A DNA stretch of 64,000 nt from Novosphingobium album (ex Liu et al. 2023) (GTDB lineage Bacteria > Pseudomonadota > Alphaproteobacteria > Sphingomonadales > Sphingomonadaceae). The notes under the pieces were generated by a model. The model was given only the letters and a program-made list of their open reading frames with translations. It was not told the DNA's origin and made no database searches. Each line of letters starts with the position of its first letter. Positions within the stretch are counted from its first letter, which is position 1. The DNA lies in contig NZ_JARESE010000028.1 of the NCBI RefSeq assembly GCF_029076845.1, positions 1-64,000 of the forward strand, read 5' to 3'. Below are positions 23,311 to 32,065 of this stretch, one piece after another. The translations under genes and the position numbers were made by a program.

Positions 23311-24729
23311 TCAGATGTGGATCACGCGCCCGTAAGCGGCGAGCACCGATTCGTGCATCGTCTCGGAAATCGTCGGATGCGGGAAGATCGTCTGGATCAG
23401 TTCCGCCTCGGTCGTCTCCAGCGTCTTGCCGACGACATAGCCCTGGATCAGTTCGGTCACTTCCGCGCCGATCATATGGGCGCCGAGCAGTTCGCCGGTC
23501 TTGGCGTCGAACACCGTCTTGACGAAGCCTTCCGCCTCGCCGAGCGCGATCGCCTTGCCATTGCCGATGAACGGGAACGTGCCGACCCTCAGCTCATGAC
23601 CCGCTTCCTTGGCCTTGGCTTCGGTCAGCCCGACCGAGGCGATCTGCGGGTGGCAATAAGTGCAGCCCGGAATATTGCGGCGATCGAGCGGGTGCGGGTG
23701 GACTTCGCCATTGCCCAGTTCCCGCGCGATGGCCTCGGCCGCCGTCACGCCTTCATGGCTTGCCTTGTGCGCCAGCCACGGCCCGTCCACGCAGTCGCCG
23801 ATCGCCCAGACGCCTTTCACATTGGTGCGGCCATAATCGTCCACCTTGATGTGGAAGCGCTTGTCGGGCTCGATGCCGAGATCTTCCAGGCCGATGTTCT
23901 CCAGGTTCGGCACGATGCCGACCGCGACGATGACATGGCTGAACTCGGTGGTCTCTTCCTTGCCGGCCTTGTCCTTGATCGTCACCTTGACGCCCGCCGC
24001 GCTCTTTTCGACCGTGCCGACATTGGCCTTGGTCATGATCTTGATGCCCTGCTTGACCAGCGCCTTTTCGAGGAAGGCGGAAACATCCGCGTCCTCGACC
24101 GGGACGATGCGGTCCATCATCTCGACCACGGTCACGTCCGAACCCATGTCGTTGTAGAAGCTGGCGAACTCGATGCCGATCGCGCCCGATCCGATCACCA
24201 GCAACTTGGACGGCAGTTCCTTGGGCGTCATCGCGTGGCGATAGGTCCAGATGCGTTCGCCATCGGCCTTCATCTTGGGCAGGTCGCGCGCGCGCGCGCC
24301 GGTGGCGATGACGATGTGCCTGGCCTCAAGATCGGTGGCCTTGCCGTCCTCGGCGGTGACGGTGAGCTTGCCCGGCGCGGTCAGCTTGCCGGTGCCCATG
24401 TGCACCGCGATCTTGTTCTTCTTCATCAGGTGGGTGACGCCCTGGTTGAGCTTGTCCGCCACTCCGCGCGAACGCTTCACCACCGCGTCGAGATCGGCGG
24501 TGACGTTGTCGGCCACCAGGCCATAGTCCTTGGCGTGCTTCATCTGGTGGAACACCTCGGCCGAGCGCAGCAGCGCCTTGGTCGGGATGCAGCCCCAGTT
24601 GAGGCAGATGCCGCCGAGCCGCTCACGCTCGACGATCGCGGTCTTGAGGCCCAGCTGCGCACAGCGGATCGCCGAAACATAGCCGCCAGGGCCCGAACCG
24701 AGAATGATGACGTCGTAGGAATCTGCCAC
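23311..24729 (-). CDS. lpdA: Dihydrolipoyl dehydrogenase (E3)
   Basis: 472 aa flavoprotein that reoxidises dihydrolipoamide in pyruvate and 2-oxo acid dehydrogenase complexes. FAD loop ILGSGPGGYVSAIR, redox disulfide GGICLNWGCIPTKALL, NAD loop VIGSGAIGIEFASF, and the C-terminal His-Glu dyad region HPHPT(ISE). The GTG at 24729 (VADSYD) has AGGAGAG upstream and is preferred to a longer frame. It follows the thioesterase and pdhC genes in one operon. Confidence 0.95.
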   Translation of the reverse strand: MADSYDVIILGSGPGGYVSAIRCAQLGLKTAIVERERLGGICLNWGCIPTKALLRSAEVFHQMKHAKDYGLVADNVTADLDAVVKRSRGVADKLNQGVTHLMKKNKIAVHMGTGKLTAPGKLTVTAEDGKATDLEARHIVIATGARARDLPKMKADGERIWTYRHAMTPKELPSKLLVIGSGAIGIEFASFYNDMGSDVTVVEMMDRIVPVEDADVSAFLEKALVKQGIKIMTKANVGTVEKSAAGVKVTIKDKAGKEETTEFSHVIVAVGIVPNLENIGLEDLGIEPDKRFHIKVDDYGRTNVKGVWAIGDCVDGPWLAHKASHEGVTAAEAIARELGNGEVHPHPLDRRNIPGCTYCHPQIASVGLTEAKAKEAGHELRVGTFPFIGNGKAIALGEAEGFVKTVFDAKTGELLGAHMIGAEVTELIQGYVVGKTLETTEAELIQTIFPHPTISETMHESVLAAYGRVIHI

Positions 24730-24733
24730 TGCT

Positions 24734-25114
24734 TCAACTCTCCTGCTCGATTGCGCGGGGTTTGCCCGCATCGTCGACTGCCACGAAGGTGAAGACCGCT
24801 TCGGTCACTTTCACCTCCTCCAATTCATGCCGGTGCCGCCGCCAGGCATCGATCGCGATCGTCATCGAGGTTCGCCCGACCCGCCGCAGCTCGCCATAGA
24901 CCGAAACCTCGTCCCCCACCTTGACCGGCAGGTGGAACTGCATCCCGTCCATCGCCACCGTCACCGCCCGCCCGCGCGAATGGCGCGCCGCGACCAGGCC
25001 GGCGCCAGAATCCATCAGGCTCATCAGCCAGCCACCGAAAATATCGCCATAGACATTCGCGTCGGCCGGCATGGCCGAAACACGGATAACGGGATCGCGC
25101 CGGGCTTCGCTCAC
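24734..25114 (-). CDS. Acyl-CoA thioesterase, hotdog fold
   Basis: 126 aa. YGDIFGGWLMSLMDSGAGLVAARHS is the YciA/BFIT-type hotdog signature, with the catalytic Asp in MDSGAG. It hydrolyses acyl-CoA; the substrate is uncertain. It starts at GTG 1 nt after the pdhC stop and lies between E2 and E3, so it is transcribed with the pyruvate dehydrogenase genes and may relieve acyl-CoA build-up. Confidence 0.88.
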   Translation of the reverse strand: MSEARRDPVIRVSAMPADANVYGDIFGGWLMSLMDSGAGLVAARHSRGRAVTVAMDGMQFHLPVKVGDEVSVYGELRRVGRTSMTIAIDAWRRHRHELEEVKVTEAVFTFVAVDDAGKPRAIEQES

Positions 25115-25115
25115 G

Positions 25116-26444
25116 TCACGCGACCATGCCCAGCGGGCTCTCCACGTATTCGCGGAAGGCGGCCATCAGGCGCGCCCCGTCGGCGCCGTCCACCGCGCGG
25201 TGGTCGAAGCTGCCGGTCGCGCTCATCGCGGTGGCAACGCCCAGCGCGCCGTCGGGCATCACCCACGGGCGCTTCTCGCCCGCGCCGATGGCGACGATGG
25301 TGGATTGCGGCGGGTTGATCACGGCGGTGAACTGCTTGATCCCCATCATCCCCATGTTGGAGATCGAGGCGGTGCCGCCCTGATACTCTTCCGGCTTGAG
25401 CTTGCCTTCCTTGGCGCGCTGGCCAAGATCCTTCATGGCGGTGGCGATCGAGGAGAGCGAACGCCCGTTCGCATCCTGCACGATCGGCGTGATAAGGCCG
25501 CCCGGAATGCTCACCGCCACCGAGATGTCGGCGCGCGCATAGCGGATCAGTTCGTTGCCGGCGAAGGTCACGTTGCATTCGGGCACGTCGATCAGCGCCT
25601 TGCCCAGCGCCTTGATCAGCATGTCGTTGACCGAAAGCTTCACGCCCTGCTTTTCCAGCGCGGCGTTCATCTCGGCGCGCATCGCCATCAGCCGGTCGAG
25701 CCGGATATCGACGGTGAGGTAGATGTGCGGCGCCTGCTGCATCGACTGGGCGAGGCGGCGCGCGATCGTCTTGCGCATACCCGAGAGCTTCTCGACCGTG
25801 TGCGGAATGCGATCGTCGAGCAACTGGCGCGTCTCGTCAGCCATGGCGACGGGCGCGGGGCTGGCCGGCGCGGCATCGTTGGCGGCGGCCGGGGCGGGAG
25901 CCGGCGTGGCGGGCCTGGGCTTGCCGGTGCCGGGCTGGGCCGCCTCGACGTCGGCCTTGACGATGCGGCCATTGGGGCCACTGCCCGTCAGGCTGTCGAG
26001 ATCGACGCCCTTTTCGGCGGCGATACGCTTGGCGAGTGGCGATGCGAGGATACGTCCCTCCTTCGATGATGGGGTGGCAGGCGCAAGTGCGGGCGCCACC
26101 ACGGGCGGGGCCATGGGGGCGGCGGCCGGCGCGGGTTCGACCGGCTTTGCCTCGGCCGGTTCCGCCGCCGCTTTTGCGGCCGGTGCTTCGACGGTGCCGT
26201 CGTCCTCGCCTTCGAGCAGTGCGATGACGGTGCCGACTTTCACGCCCTCGCTGCCTTCGGGGATCAGGATCTTGCCGATGGTGCCTTCGTCGACCGCTTC
26301 GAATTCCATCGTCGCCTTGTCGGTCTCGATCTCGGCCATGATGTCGCCGGAAGAAACCGTATCGCCTTCCTTGACCAGCCATTTCGCCAGCTTGCCCTCT
26401 TCCATGGTGGGCGAGAGCGCGGGCATCTTGATTTCGATCGGCAT
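25116..26444 (-). CDS. pdhC: Pyruvate dehydrogenase E2, dihydrolipoamide acetyltransferase
   Basis: 442 aa. Lipoyl domain at residues 1-80 with the lipoylated lysine in [10 protein letters not shown]; an Ala/Pro linker; peripheral subunit-binding domain ([28 protein letters not shown]); and a catalytic CAT domain ending in [15 protein letters not shown], which holds the His and Asp of the transferase. The single lipoyl domain and the STPMEEG-like SPTMEEGKL start are typical of alphaproteobacterial PDH rather than OGDH E2. The ATG at 26444 starts exactly at the lipoyl domain. E1 genes are not adjacent upstream here. Confidence 0.92.
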   Translation of the reverse strand: MPIEIKMPALSPTMEEGKLAKWLVKEGDTVSSGDIMAEIETDKATMEFEAVDEGTIGKILIPEGSEGVKVGTVIALLEGEDDGTVEAPAAKAAAEPAEAKPVEPAPAAAPMAPPVVAPALAPATPSSKEGRILASPLAKRIAAEKGVDLDSLTGSGPNGRIVKADVEAAQPGTGKPRPATPAPAPAAANDAAPASPAPVAMADETRQLLDDRIPHTVEKLSGMRKTIARRLAQSMQQAPHIYLTVDIRLDRLMAMRAEMNAALEKQGVKLSVNDMLIKALGKALIDVPECNVTFAGNELIRYARADISVAVSIPGGLITPIVQDANGRSLSSIATAMKDLGQRAKEGKLKPEEYQGGTASISNMGMMGIKQFTAVINPPQSTIVAIGAGEKRPWVMPDGALGVATAMSATGSFDHRAVDGADGARLMAAFREYVESPLGMVA

Positions 26445-26628
26445 GGCTGCGGCGATGTCCCTCTTTGCGGATGGCGGGCGTTGTTTCTGGCGGCACCGGA
26501 CCGCCTTGTCCTTGGCCTGTCCTTGAACAAATTGCCGGGCCGGAGCAAGCGCCTTGCGCCCGTTTCGCATCCGTCTTGCGCTCGAATCGAATGTGGCGGA
26601 TATGTCGCCCCTCGGGGGGAGTGTCGCG

Positions 26629-27084
26629 ATGCGCGTCTATCTGGTGATTGTCGACGAGAGCGAGGAAGCGCTTGTCGCGCTGCGCTTTGCCGCGCGGCGC
26701 GCGGCCAAGACCGATGGCACCGTCCACCTGCTGGCGCTGGTTCCGCCCCAGCCATTCAACGCCTTCGCCGGCGTGCAGGCGACGATCGAGGAAGAAGCGC
26801 GATCGCGCGCCGAAACGCTGGTGACGGCGGCTGCGGGCAATCTCCTGTCGCAAGGCGGCAAGATGCCGATGATCTCGGTGCGCATGGGCGAGGACGTGAA
26901 AGTGGTGCGCCAGTACCTTGCCGAGCACCCGGAAGTCTCCGCGCTGGTACTGGGCGCGGCGAAGGAAGGCGGGCCGGGCCCGCTCGTCTCGCACTTCACC
27001 GGCTCGGCCTCGGCGCAACTGCCTTGCCCGGTCTTCGTGATTCCCGGCCATCTTGACGAAGCGGCGATCGAACGGCTGAGCTAG
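26629..27084 (+). CDS. Universal stress protein-like
   Basis: 151 aa. UspA-like alpha/beta fold: [19 protein letters not shown] at the start and [34 protein letters not shown] at the end, close to the G-x2-G-x9-G(S/T) ATP-binding pattern. The ATG at 26629 has GGGGGAG upstream. It is divergent from pdhC and convergent with rnr. Role in stress tolerance is family knowledge only. Confidence 0.82.
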   Translation: MRVYLVIVDESEEALVALRFAARRAAKTDGTVHLLALVPPQPFNAFAGVQATIEEEARSRAETLVTAAAGNLLSQGGKMPMISVRMGEDVKVVRQYLAEHPEVSALVLGAAKEGGPGPLVSHFTGSASAQLPCPVFVIPGHLDEAAIERLS

Positions 27085-27112
27085 GGCCGCTCGACCCTCA
27101 GCCGCGCCGAAA

Positions 27113-27148
27113 ATCGCCATTTGCAACCCGTCAGGGCTGAATGGCGAT
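27113..27148. terminator. Hairpin between convergent genes
   Basis: ATCGCCATT (27113-27121) pairs with AATGGCGAT (27140-27148), with an inner CCC/GGG pairing. It lies between the convergent stress-protein and rnr genes. No T-run, so it is at best a weak bidirectional terminator. Confidence 0.4.
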
Positions 27149-27153
27149 AGCCC

Positions 27154-29412
27154 CTAGCGCTTGCCGCGCCCCTGGTGGCGGATGTTCGCCGGGCGGCCGC
27201 GCTTGCCCACGAGATGCTGCCCCTGCCGCTTGAGCGCCAGCGGCTTGCCGCGCGGTTCGATGGGCGTGGAGCCGCCTTCCTCCAGCTCGAACTTGAGCGC
27301 GCCGGTCAGCGGGTTCGCTTCGGCGAGCCGCAGCCGCAGCCGGTCGCCCATGGCATAGCGCGTGCCGCTTTCCTCGCCTTCCAGCACATGCGCCTTCTCG
27401 TCATAGGCGAAGCGCTCGGCGCCGAGCGTCGAGACCGGCACCAGCCCATCGCCGCCGAGGCTGATGATCGTGGCGAAGAAACCGAACTTCTGCACGCCGG
27501 TGATCCGCGTCTCGAACACTTCGCCCACGCGCGCCGAAAGCCAGGCGGCGACATAGCGGTCGATAGTGTCGCGCTCGGCCTCCATCGCCCGGCGTTCGGC
27601 GGCGCTGATCGCCTCGCTGATCTTGCCGAGATCGTCGCGGTCGCGCTCCGATAGGCCCGATGTCCTGGGCACGTCGCCCTGCGGCGCGGGTTGTTCGAGG
27701 TGATAGGCATCGACCAGCGCGCGGTGGACGAGCAAATCGGCATAGCGCCGGATCGGCGACGTGAAGTGCGCATAGGAGGCGAGCGCGAGGCCGAAGTGGC
27801 CTTCGTTGCGCGGGCCGTAATAGGCCTGCGTCTGGCTGCGCAGCACCGCTTCCATGATCAGCGCCTTCTCGGATTCGTCGGCGATGTCCTTCAGCATCCG
27901 GTTGAACAGGCCAGGCGTGATGACTTGCCCCAGCGCCAGCTTGCGGCCGAACGTGGCGAGATAGTCCTTGAGCGCGACCAGCTTCTCACGGCCCGGCGGC
28001 TCGTGCAGGCGATAGACCACGGGCGCGACCTTGGCTTCCAGCGCCTTGGCGGCGGCGACATTGGCGGCGATCATGAAATCCTCGACCACGCGGTGCGCGT
28101 CGATCCGCTCGCGCAGCGCGATCTGCGCGATGCGCCCCTGCTCGTCGAGCACCACGCGCCGCTCAGGCAGTTCGAGCGCCAGCGGATCGCGCCGGTCGCG
28201 CGCCTGCTCCAGCGCGCGCCAGCAGGCCCACAGGTTGACCAGATGCACTTCGGCCCGGCCCTCGTCGATCCGCGCCTGCGCCTCTTCATAAGCGATCACT
28301 TCGGCGATCCGCACGATCGCGCGAGTGAAACGCCATTCGGTGACTTTGCCTTCGCCGTCGATGCGCAAGTGGCAGGCCATGGCCGCGCGATCCTCGCCCG
28401 AACGCAGCGAGCAGACATCGGCCGATAGCACTTCGGGCAGCATCGGCACGACCCGATCGGGGAAATAGACCGAATTGCCGCGCTTCCGCGCCTCGCGGTC
28501 GAGCGCGCCGCCGGGGCGCACGTAGAACGAGACGTCGGCGATAGCGATCACTGCGCGAAAGCCCCCCTCGCCATCGGGCTCGGCCCAGATGGCATCGTCG
28601 TGATCGCGCGCGTCGATCGGGTCGATGGCCACGATCGGCAAGTGGCGCAAGTCCTCGCGCTTGTCCGCGCTCAGCGGCAGCCTGGCCGCGCGGCTCGCCT
28701 CGGCCAGCGTTTCCTCGGCGAAGACATGCGGGATGCCGTGCTTGTGGATCGCGATCAGGCTGAAGGCGCGCGGGGCGAGTGGCTCGCCCAGCACTTCGGT
28801 GATTTTGACGCCCGATCGCGGCGAACGGCTCGCGGGCTCGGCCAGCACCAGTTCGCCCACTTCGGCCCCGCCGAGATCGGCGATCGGCACGGAATTGCGG
28901 ATGCGCTTGTCGACCGGGGCCAGCCACGGCTTGCCCGACCCATCCAGCTCAACCACGCCGAGCAGTTGTTCATTGCGATCGGCCAGGGTCTTCATCGGAT
29001 AGGCGCGCCAGTTGCCGCCGCTCTCCTCGGTGCGCGCCAGCACCCGGTCGCCCTTGCGCAGCGCGGAGCCCCTGCCCTTCTCGACCATGCGGATGCGCGG
29101 CGGCGGCGTGGCATCGTCGGGCTGCCAGGTGTCAGGCACGGCGATCGCCTCGCCCTCGTCGATATCGACGACGCGCAGCACCGTCACCTTGGGTACGCCG
29201 CCCATGCGGTGATAGGCGGTGCGCTTGCCATCGATCAGGCCTTCCTCGGCCATGTCCTTGAGCAGCGCCTTGAGCTGGATCTTCTCCTGCCCCTTCAGCC
29301 CGAATTCGCGCGCGATTTCCCGCTTCCCGGCGGGCGTGGGGGAATCCTTGATGAAGTCCAGGATCTGCTGGCGGCTCGGCAAGCCGGGCTCGGGCCGGTT
29401 TTTTGGTGGCAT
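27154..29412 (-). CDS. rnr: Ribonuclease R
   Basis: 752 aa 3'-5' exoribonuclease that degrades structured RNA. N-terminal winged-helix (SRQQILDFIKDSPTPAGKREIAREFG), cold-shock OB domains, the RNB catalytic core with DPIDARDHDDAIW holding the metal aspartates, and YAHFTSPIRRYADLLVHRAL, then an S1 domain and a basic K/R-rich tail (RGKPLALKRQGQHLVGKRGRP). The start is ATG 29412 (MPPKNRP). Confidence 0.95.
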   Translation of the reverse strand: MPPKNRPEPGLPSRQQILDFIKDSPTPAGKREIAREFGLKGQEKIQLKALLKDMAEEGLIDGKRTAYHRMGGVPKVTVLRVVDIDEGEAIAVPDTWQPDDATPPPRIRMVEKGRGSALRKGDRVLARTEESGGNWRAYPMKTLADRNEQLLGVVELDGSGKPWLAPVDKRIRNSVPIADLGGAEVGELVLAEPASRSPRSGVKITEVLGEPLAPRAFSLIAIHKHGIPHVFAEETLAEASRAARLPLSADKREDLRHLPIVAIDPIDARDHDDAIWAEPDGEGGFRAVIAIADVSFYVRPGGALDREARKRGNSVYFPDRVVPMLPEVLSADVCSLRSGEDRAAMACHLRIDGEGKVTEWRFTRAIVRIAEVIAYEEAQARIDEGRAEVHLVNLWACWRALEQARDRRDPLALELPERRVVLDEQGRIAQIALRERIDAHRVVEDFMIAANVAAAKALEAKVAPVVYRLHEPPGREKLVALKDYLATFGRKLALGQVITPGLFNRMLKDIADESEKALIMEAVLRSQTQAYYGPRNEGHFGLALASYAHFTSPIRRYADLLVHRALVDAYHLEQPAPQGDVPRTSGLSERDRDDLGKISEAISAAERRAMEAERDTIDRYVAAWLSARVGEVFETRITGVQKFGFFATIISLGGDGLVPVSTLGAERFAYDEKAHVLEGEESGTRYAMGDRLRLRLAEANPLTGALKFELEEGGSTPIEPRGKPLALKRQGQHLVGKRGRPANIRHQGRGKR

Positions 29413-29441
29413 GGTCCGGCAATGGGGCCGATCCACGGCGA

Positions 29442-29621
29442 TTACAACCGGCGCGTGACGTCGCGACCTTGGCTTTCGTGGAAATGGGGAAATGCGCGGA
29501 TTGAGCCGAGCATGAAGGTGACGATGTAAAGGAACAGGACAAAGAACCAGAAAGTCTGCCGCGCGTCACGCCCGGAGAAATTCACAAGGTTCGTCAGCCC
29601 GTACCTGACCGCGCCGGGCAT
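29442..29621 (-). CDS. 59-aa DUF805-like membrane peptide
   Basis: MPGAVRYGLTNLVNFSGRDA, RQTFWFFVLFLYIVTFMLGS, IRAFPHFHESQGRDVTRRL. The N-terminal L-x2-FSGR-x-AR-x-x-FW followed by a hydrophobic helix is the opening signature of DUF805 proteins, which normally have three or four helices and about 110-130 aa. This one keeps only the first helix and stops, so it is either a truncated relic or a mini-version. It lies between proS and rnr on the same strand, 15 nt after the proS stop. Confidence 0.6.
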   Translation of the reverse strand: MPGAVRYGLTNLVNFSGRDARQTFWFFVLFLYIVTFMLGSIRAFPHFHESQGRDVTRRL

Positions 29622-29636
29622 AGGCGTCTCCCTGCC

Positions 29637-31178
29637 TCAATAGGCCCGGGCGACATATATCCTTTCGACCGCCGGGCGTCCCGTGAAAACGCAGGCGCCG
29701 CTGGCCGGCGCGGCATCCGTCGCCGTGTTGCGGATGGTGAGCTTCAGTTCCTTGAGCGTCTTGATCACGCCTTCCAGTTCCGCGCCAGTCGGGCGTGCCC
29801 AGCACAGTTCCACCCAGCCCGGATAGCGCTTGTCCTCGCTGAAGAAGGTGGCCAGCGCGTCGATGCTGGTCACATCGCGGGTAATATTGGCATCGCGCCG
29901 CGCGCGCGCCTCGGCGTGGAGCGACACCTGGATATCCTCGATCTCGCCAGCGGCGATGCCGAGGAATTCGTCCTTGGGCATGGCCCGGAAATCGGGCTTG
30001 GCCGCCGCGTTCCACAGCCGGTCGCGGCGCAGCAGCGAGACCTGGCCCGCGGCCGCGTCACGCCCGCCGATCTCCAGGATCAGCGGCGCGCCCTTCTTCA
30101 CCCAGGCCCAGCGCTTCTGCGTGGCCTTGCCCGGCCGCTTGTCGAGCAGCACGCGCAGCGGCTCACCCAGCGCCGACTGCGCGGCAAGGCTGCGGCGGAT
30201 GTCCTCGCAATAGGCCAGCAGCGCCGCGTCGCCATCGTCATCGCGCAGCATCGGCAGGATCACGATCTGCTGCGGCGCGATCTGCGGCGGCACGCGCAAA
30301 CCGTCGTCATCGCCGTGGACCATGATGACGCCGCCGATCATCCGGGTCGACGTGCCCCAGCTGGTCGTGTGGCAATACTGCTGCGTGCCTTCCTTGTCCT
30401 GGTACTGGATGCCCGCCGCATGGGCGAAGCCGGTGCCGAGGTAATGCGAGGTGCCCGCCTGCAGCGCCTTGCCATCCTGCATCATCGCCTCGATCGAATA
30501 AGTCGCGACGGCGCCGGGGAAACGCTCGTTCTCCGGCTTCTCGCCGGCAATCACCGGCATGGCGAGCGGGCCTTCGGCGAATTCGCGGTACATCTCCAGC
30601 GCGCGCAGCGTTTCGGCCATCGCGTCCTCGCGGTCGGCGTGGGCGGTGTGGCCTTCCTGCCAGAGGAACTCGCTGGTGCGCAGGAACATGCGCGTGCGCA
30701 TTTCCCAGCGCACCACGTTGGCCCACTGGTTGGTCAGCAGCGGCAAGTCGCGCCACGATTGCACCCAGCGCGCCATGGCCGCGCCGATCACCGTCTCCGA
30801 GGTCGGGCGCACGATCAGCGGCTCTTCCAGCTTCGCCTCGGGATCGGGCACCAGCCCGCCCTTGCCATCGCCAATCAGGCGATGGTGGGTGACGACTGCC
30901 ATTTCCTTGGCGAAGCCTTCGACATGCTCGGCTTCCTTGGCGAAATAGGACAGCGGGATGAACAGCGGGAAATAGCAGTTCTCCACGCCCGCGGCCTTGA
31001 TCCGCTCATCCATCAGGCGCTGGATGCGTTCCCAGATGCCATAGCCCCACGGCTTGATCACCATGCAGCCGCGCACGCCCGATTCCTCGGCCATCTCGGC
31101 CTCGGCGATGACTTCCTGATACCACTGGGCGAAATCGTCCTCGCGCTTGGTCGAGAGGGCGTGGCGGATGGCGGACAC
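29637..31178 (-). CDS. proS: Prolyl-tRNA synthetase, archaeal/eukaryote-like type
   Basis: 513 aa class II synthetase. The N-terminus REDDFAQWYQEVIAEAEMAE, then GCMVIKPWGYGIWERIQ, and the RPTSET motif 2 region (IVRPTSETVIGAAMARW) are those of the eukaryotic/archaeal-like ProRS group. It has no bacterial editing insertion and carries a C-terminal extension ending VFTGRPAVERIYVARAY in which the last residue is Tyr, typical of this group. It is unusual beside the short bacterial type common in alphaproteobacteria. Confidence 0.9.
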   Translation of the reverse strand: MSAIRHALSTKREDDFAQWYQEVIAEAEMAEESGVRGCMVIKPWGYGIWERIQRLMDERIKAAGVENCYFPLFIPLSYFAKEAEHVEGFAKEMAVVTHHRLIGDGKGGLVPDPEAKLEEPLIVRPTSETVIGAAMARWVQSWRDLPLLTNQWANVVRWEMRTRMFLRTSEFLWQEGHTAHADREDAMAETLRALEMYREFAEGPLAMPVIAGEKPENERFPGAVATYSIEAMMQDGKALQAGTSHYLGTGFAHAAGIQYQDKEGTQQYCHTTSWGTSTRMIGGVIMVHGDDDGLRVPPQIAPQQIVILPMLRDDDGDAALLAYCEDIRRSLAAQSALGEPLRVLLDKRPGKATQKRWAWVKKGAPLILEIGGRDAAAGQVSLLRRDRLWNAAAKPDFRAMPKDEFLGIAAGEIEDIQVSLHAEARARRDANITRDVTSIDALATFFSEDKRYPGWVELCWARPTGAELEGVIKTLKELKLTIRNTATDAAPASGACVFTGRPAVERIYVARAY

Positions 31179-31238
31179 GGGTTATGGCTTCCTGAATCGT
31201 TGAACGCGCAAGGGCGATGTCGGGGGGAGCGCTGGGGC

Positions 31239-31793
31239 CTATTTGCCCAGCGCGTCAAGCTTCTTCTGCATCTCGGCCATCTGCTCGCGCAGGGTGGAGA
31301 GATCGCCGGGGTTTTCGCTTTCGGCCGCTGGCTGGGGCTTTTCGGAACCCGGCATGAAAGCGGCGGCGGCGGCCTTGAACATGGCCATGTTCTGCTCGGC
31401 CAGCTTGGCCAGCGGATTGTTGCCCAGGCTTTCCTCGAAAGCCTTGTGCAGCTTGGCCTGGTTGGCCCGGAAGTTTTCCATCGAGGCTTCAAGGTAGTGC
31501 GGGATCAGCGATTGCATCGAATTGCCGTACATGCTGATCAGCTCGCGCAGAAAGTTCACCGGCAGCATCTGCTCGCCGTTCGATTCCTCTTCCATGATGA
31601 TCTGGGTCAGGATGGTGTGGGTGATGTCGGCGCCGCTCTTGGCGTCGAGCACCTTGTACTCCACGCCTTCGCGCGTCATCTTGGCAAGGTGATCCAGCGT
31701 GATGTAGCTTGACGAGCGGGTATTGTAGAGCCGCCGATTGGCGTACTTCTTGATGATGACGGTATCGTCGCTGGTCGCCGAAGCTTCAGACAT
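31239..31793 (-). CDS. phaR: Polyhydroxyalkanoate synthesis regulator PhaR
   Basis: 184 aa. The N-terminal PhaR DNA-binding domain VIIKKYANRRLYNTRSSSYITL, then DHLAKM, is diagnostic, followed by the PHB_acc segment LTQIIMEEESNGEQMLPVNFLRELI and a C-terminal coiled coil (STLREQMAEMQKKLDALGK). PhaR represses phasin and PHA genes and is released by PHB granules. The ATG at 31793 is chosen at the domain start. The phasin and synthase genes are not in the window. Confidence 0.95.
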   Translation of the reverse strand: MSEASATSDDTVIIKKYANRRLYNTRSSSYITLDHLAKMTREGVEYKVLDAKSGADITHTILTQIIMEEESNGEQMLPVNFLRELISMYGNSMQSLIPHYLEASMENFRANQAKLHKAFEESLGNNPLAKLAEQNMAMFKAAAAAFMPGSEKPQPAAESENPGDLSTLREQMAEMQKKLDALGK

Positions 31794-32065
31794 CAGGTTT
31801 TCCTCTTTTTCCCCGCGCTCGCTAATTTGTGATCCTATCACCAGCGGATGCCGCAACGCAATAAATTTGCTGCGCAGCAAAAAGGATTCGGCGAGGGCGC
31901 GTGGGCGGTTTGGCGATGCGCCTATCGGCGCATGGCGGCACCGGCCCGCTCCCCCACCCGACCTCCCATCGGAATGATACTCTGTGGGAGGTCGGGTGGG
32001 GGAGCGGGCCGGTGCCGCCACGAAATGCGCTCTTCCGCGCATTTCCAAACAGACTCGATCCCCGC
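31794..32065. other. Intergenic region between alr and phaR
   Basis: 272 nt without a gene. It holds the long inverted repeat at 31933-32020, a partial repeat of GCGCAT-type motifs on either side, and the phaR promoter region near 31800-31900 (TCACTAGCG... type; TAATTTGTGATCC on the plus strand). No clear -35/-10 pair seen. Confidence 0.5.
31933..32020. repeat. Perfect 36-bp inverted repeat (large cruciform/hairpin)
   Basis: Arms at 31933-31968 and 31985-32020 are exact reverse complements over 36 bp, with a 16-nt loop (TCGGAATGATACTCTG). The arms contain CTCCCCCACCCGACCTCCCA, a composition I associate with repeated intergenic palindromes of sphingomonads. There is no T-run. It could terminate alr, stabilise mRNA 3' ends, or be a REP/MITE-like element. 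Confidence 0.95.
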
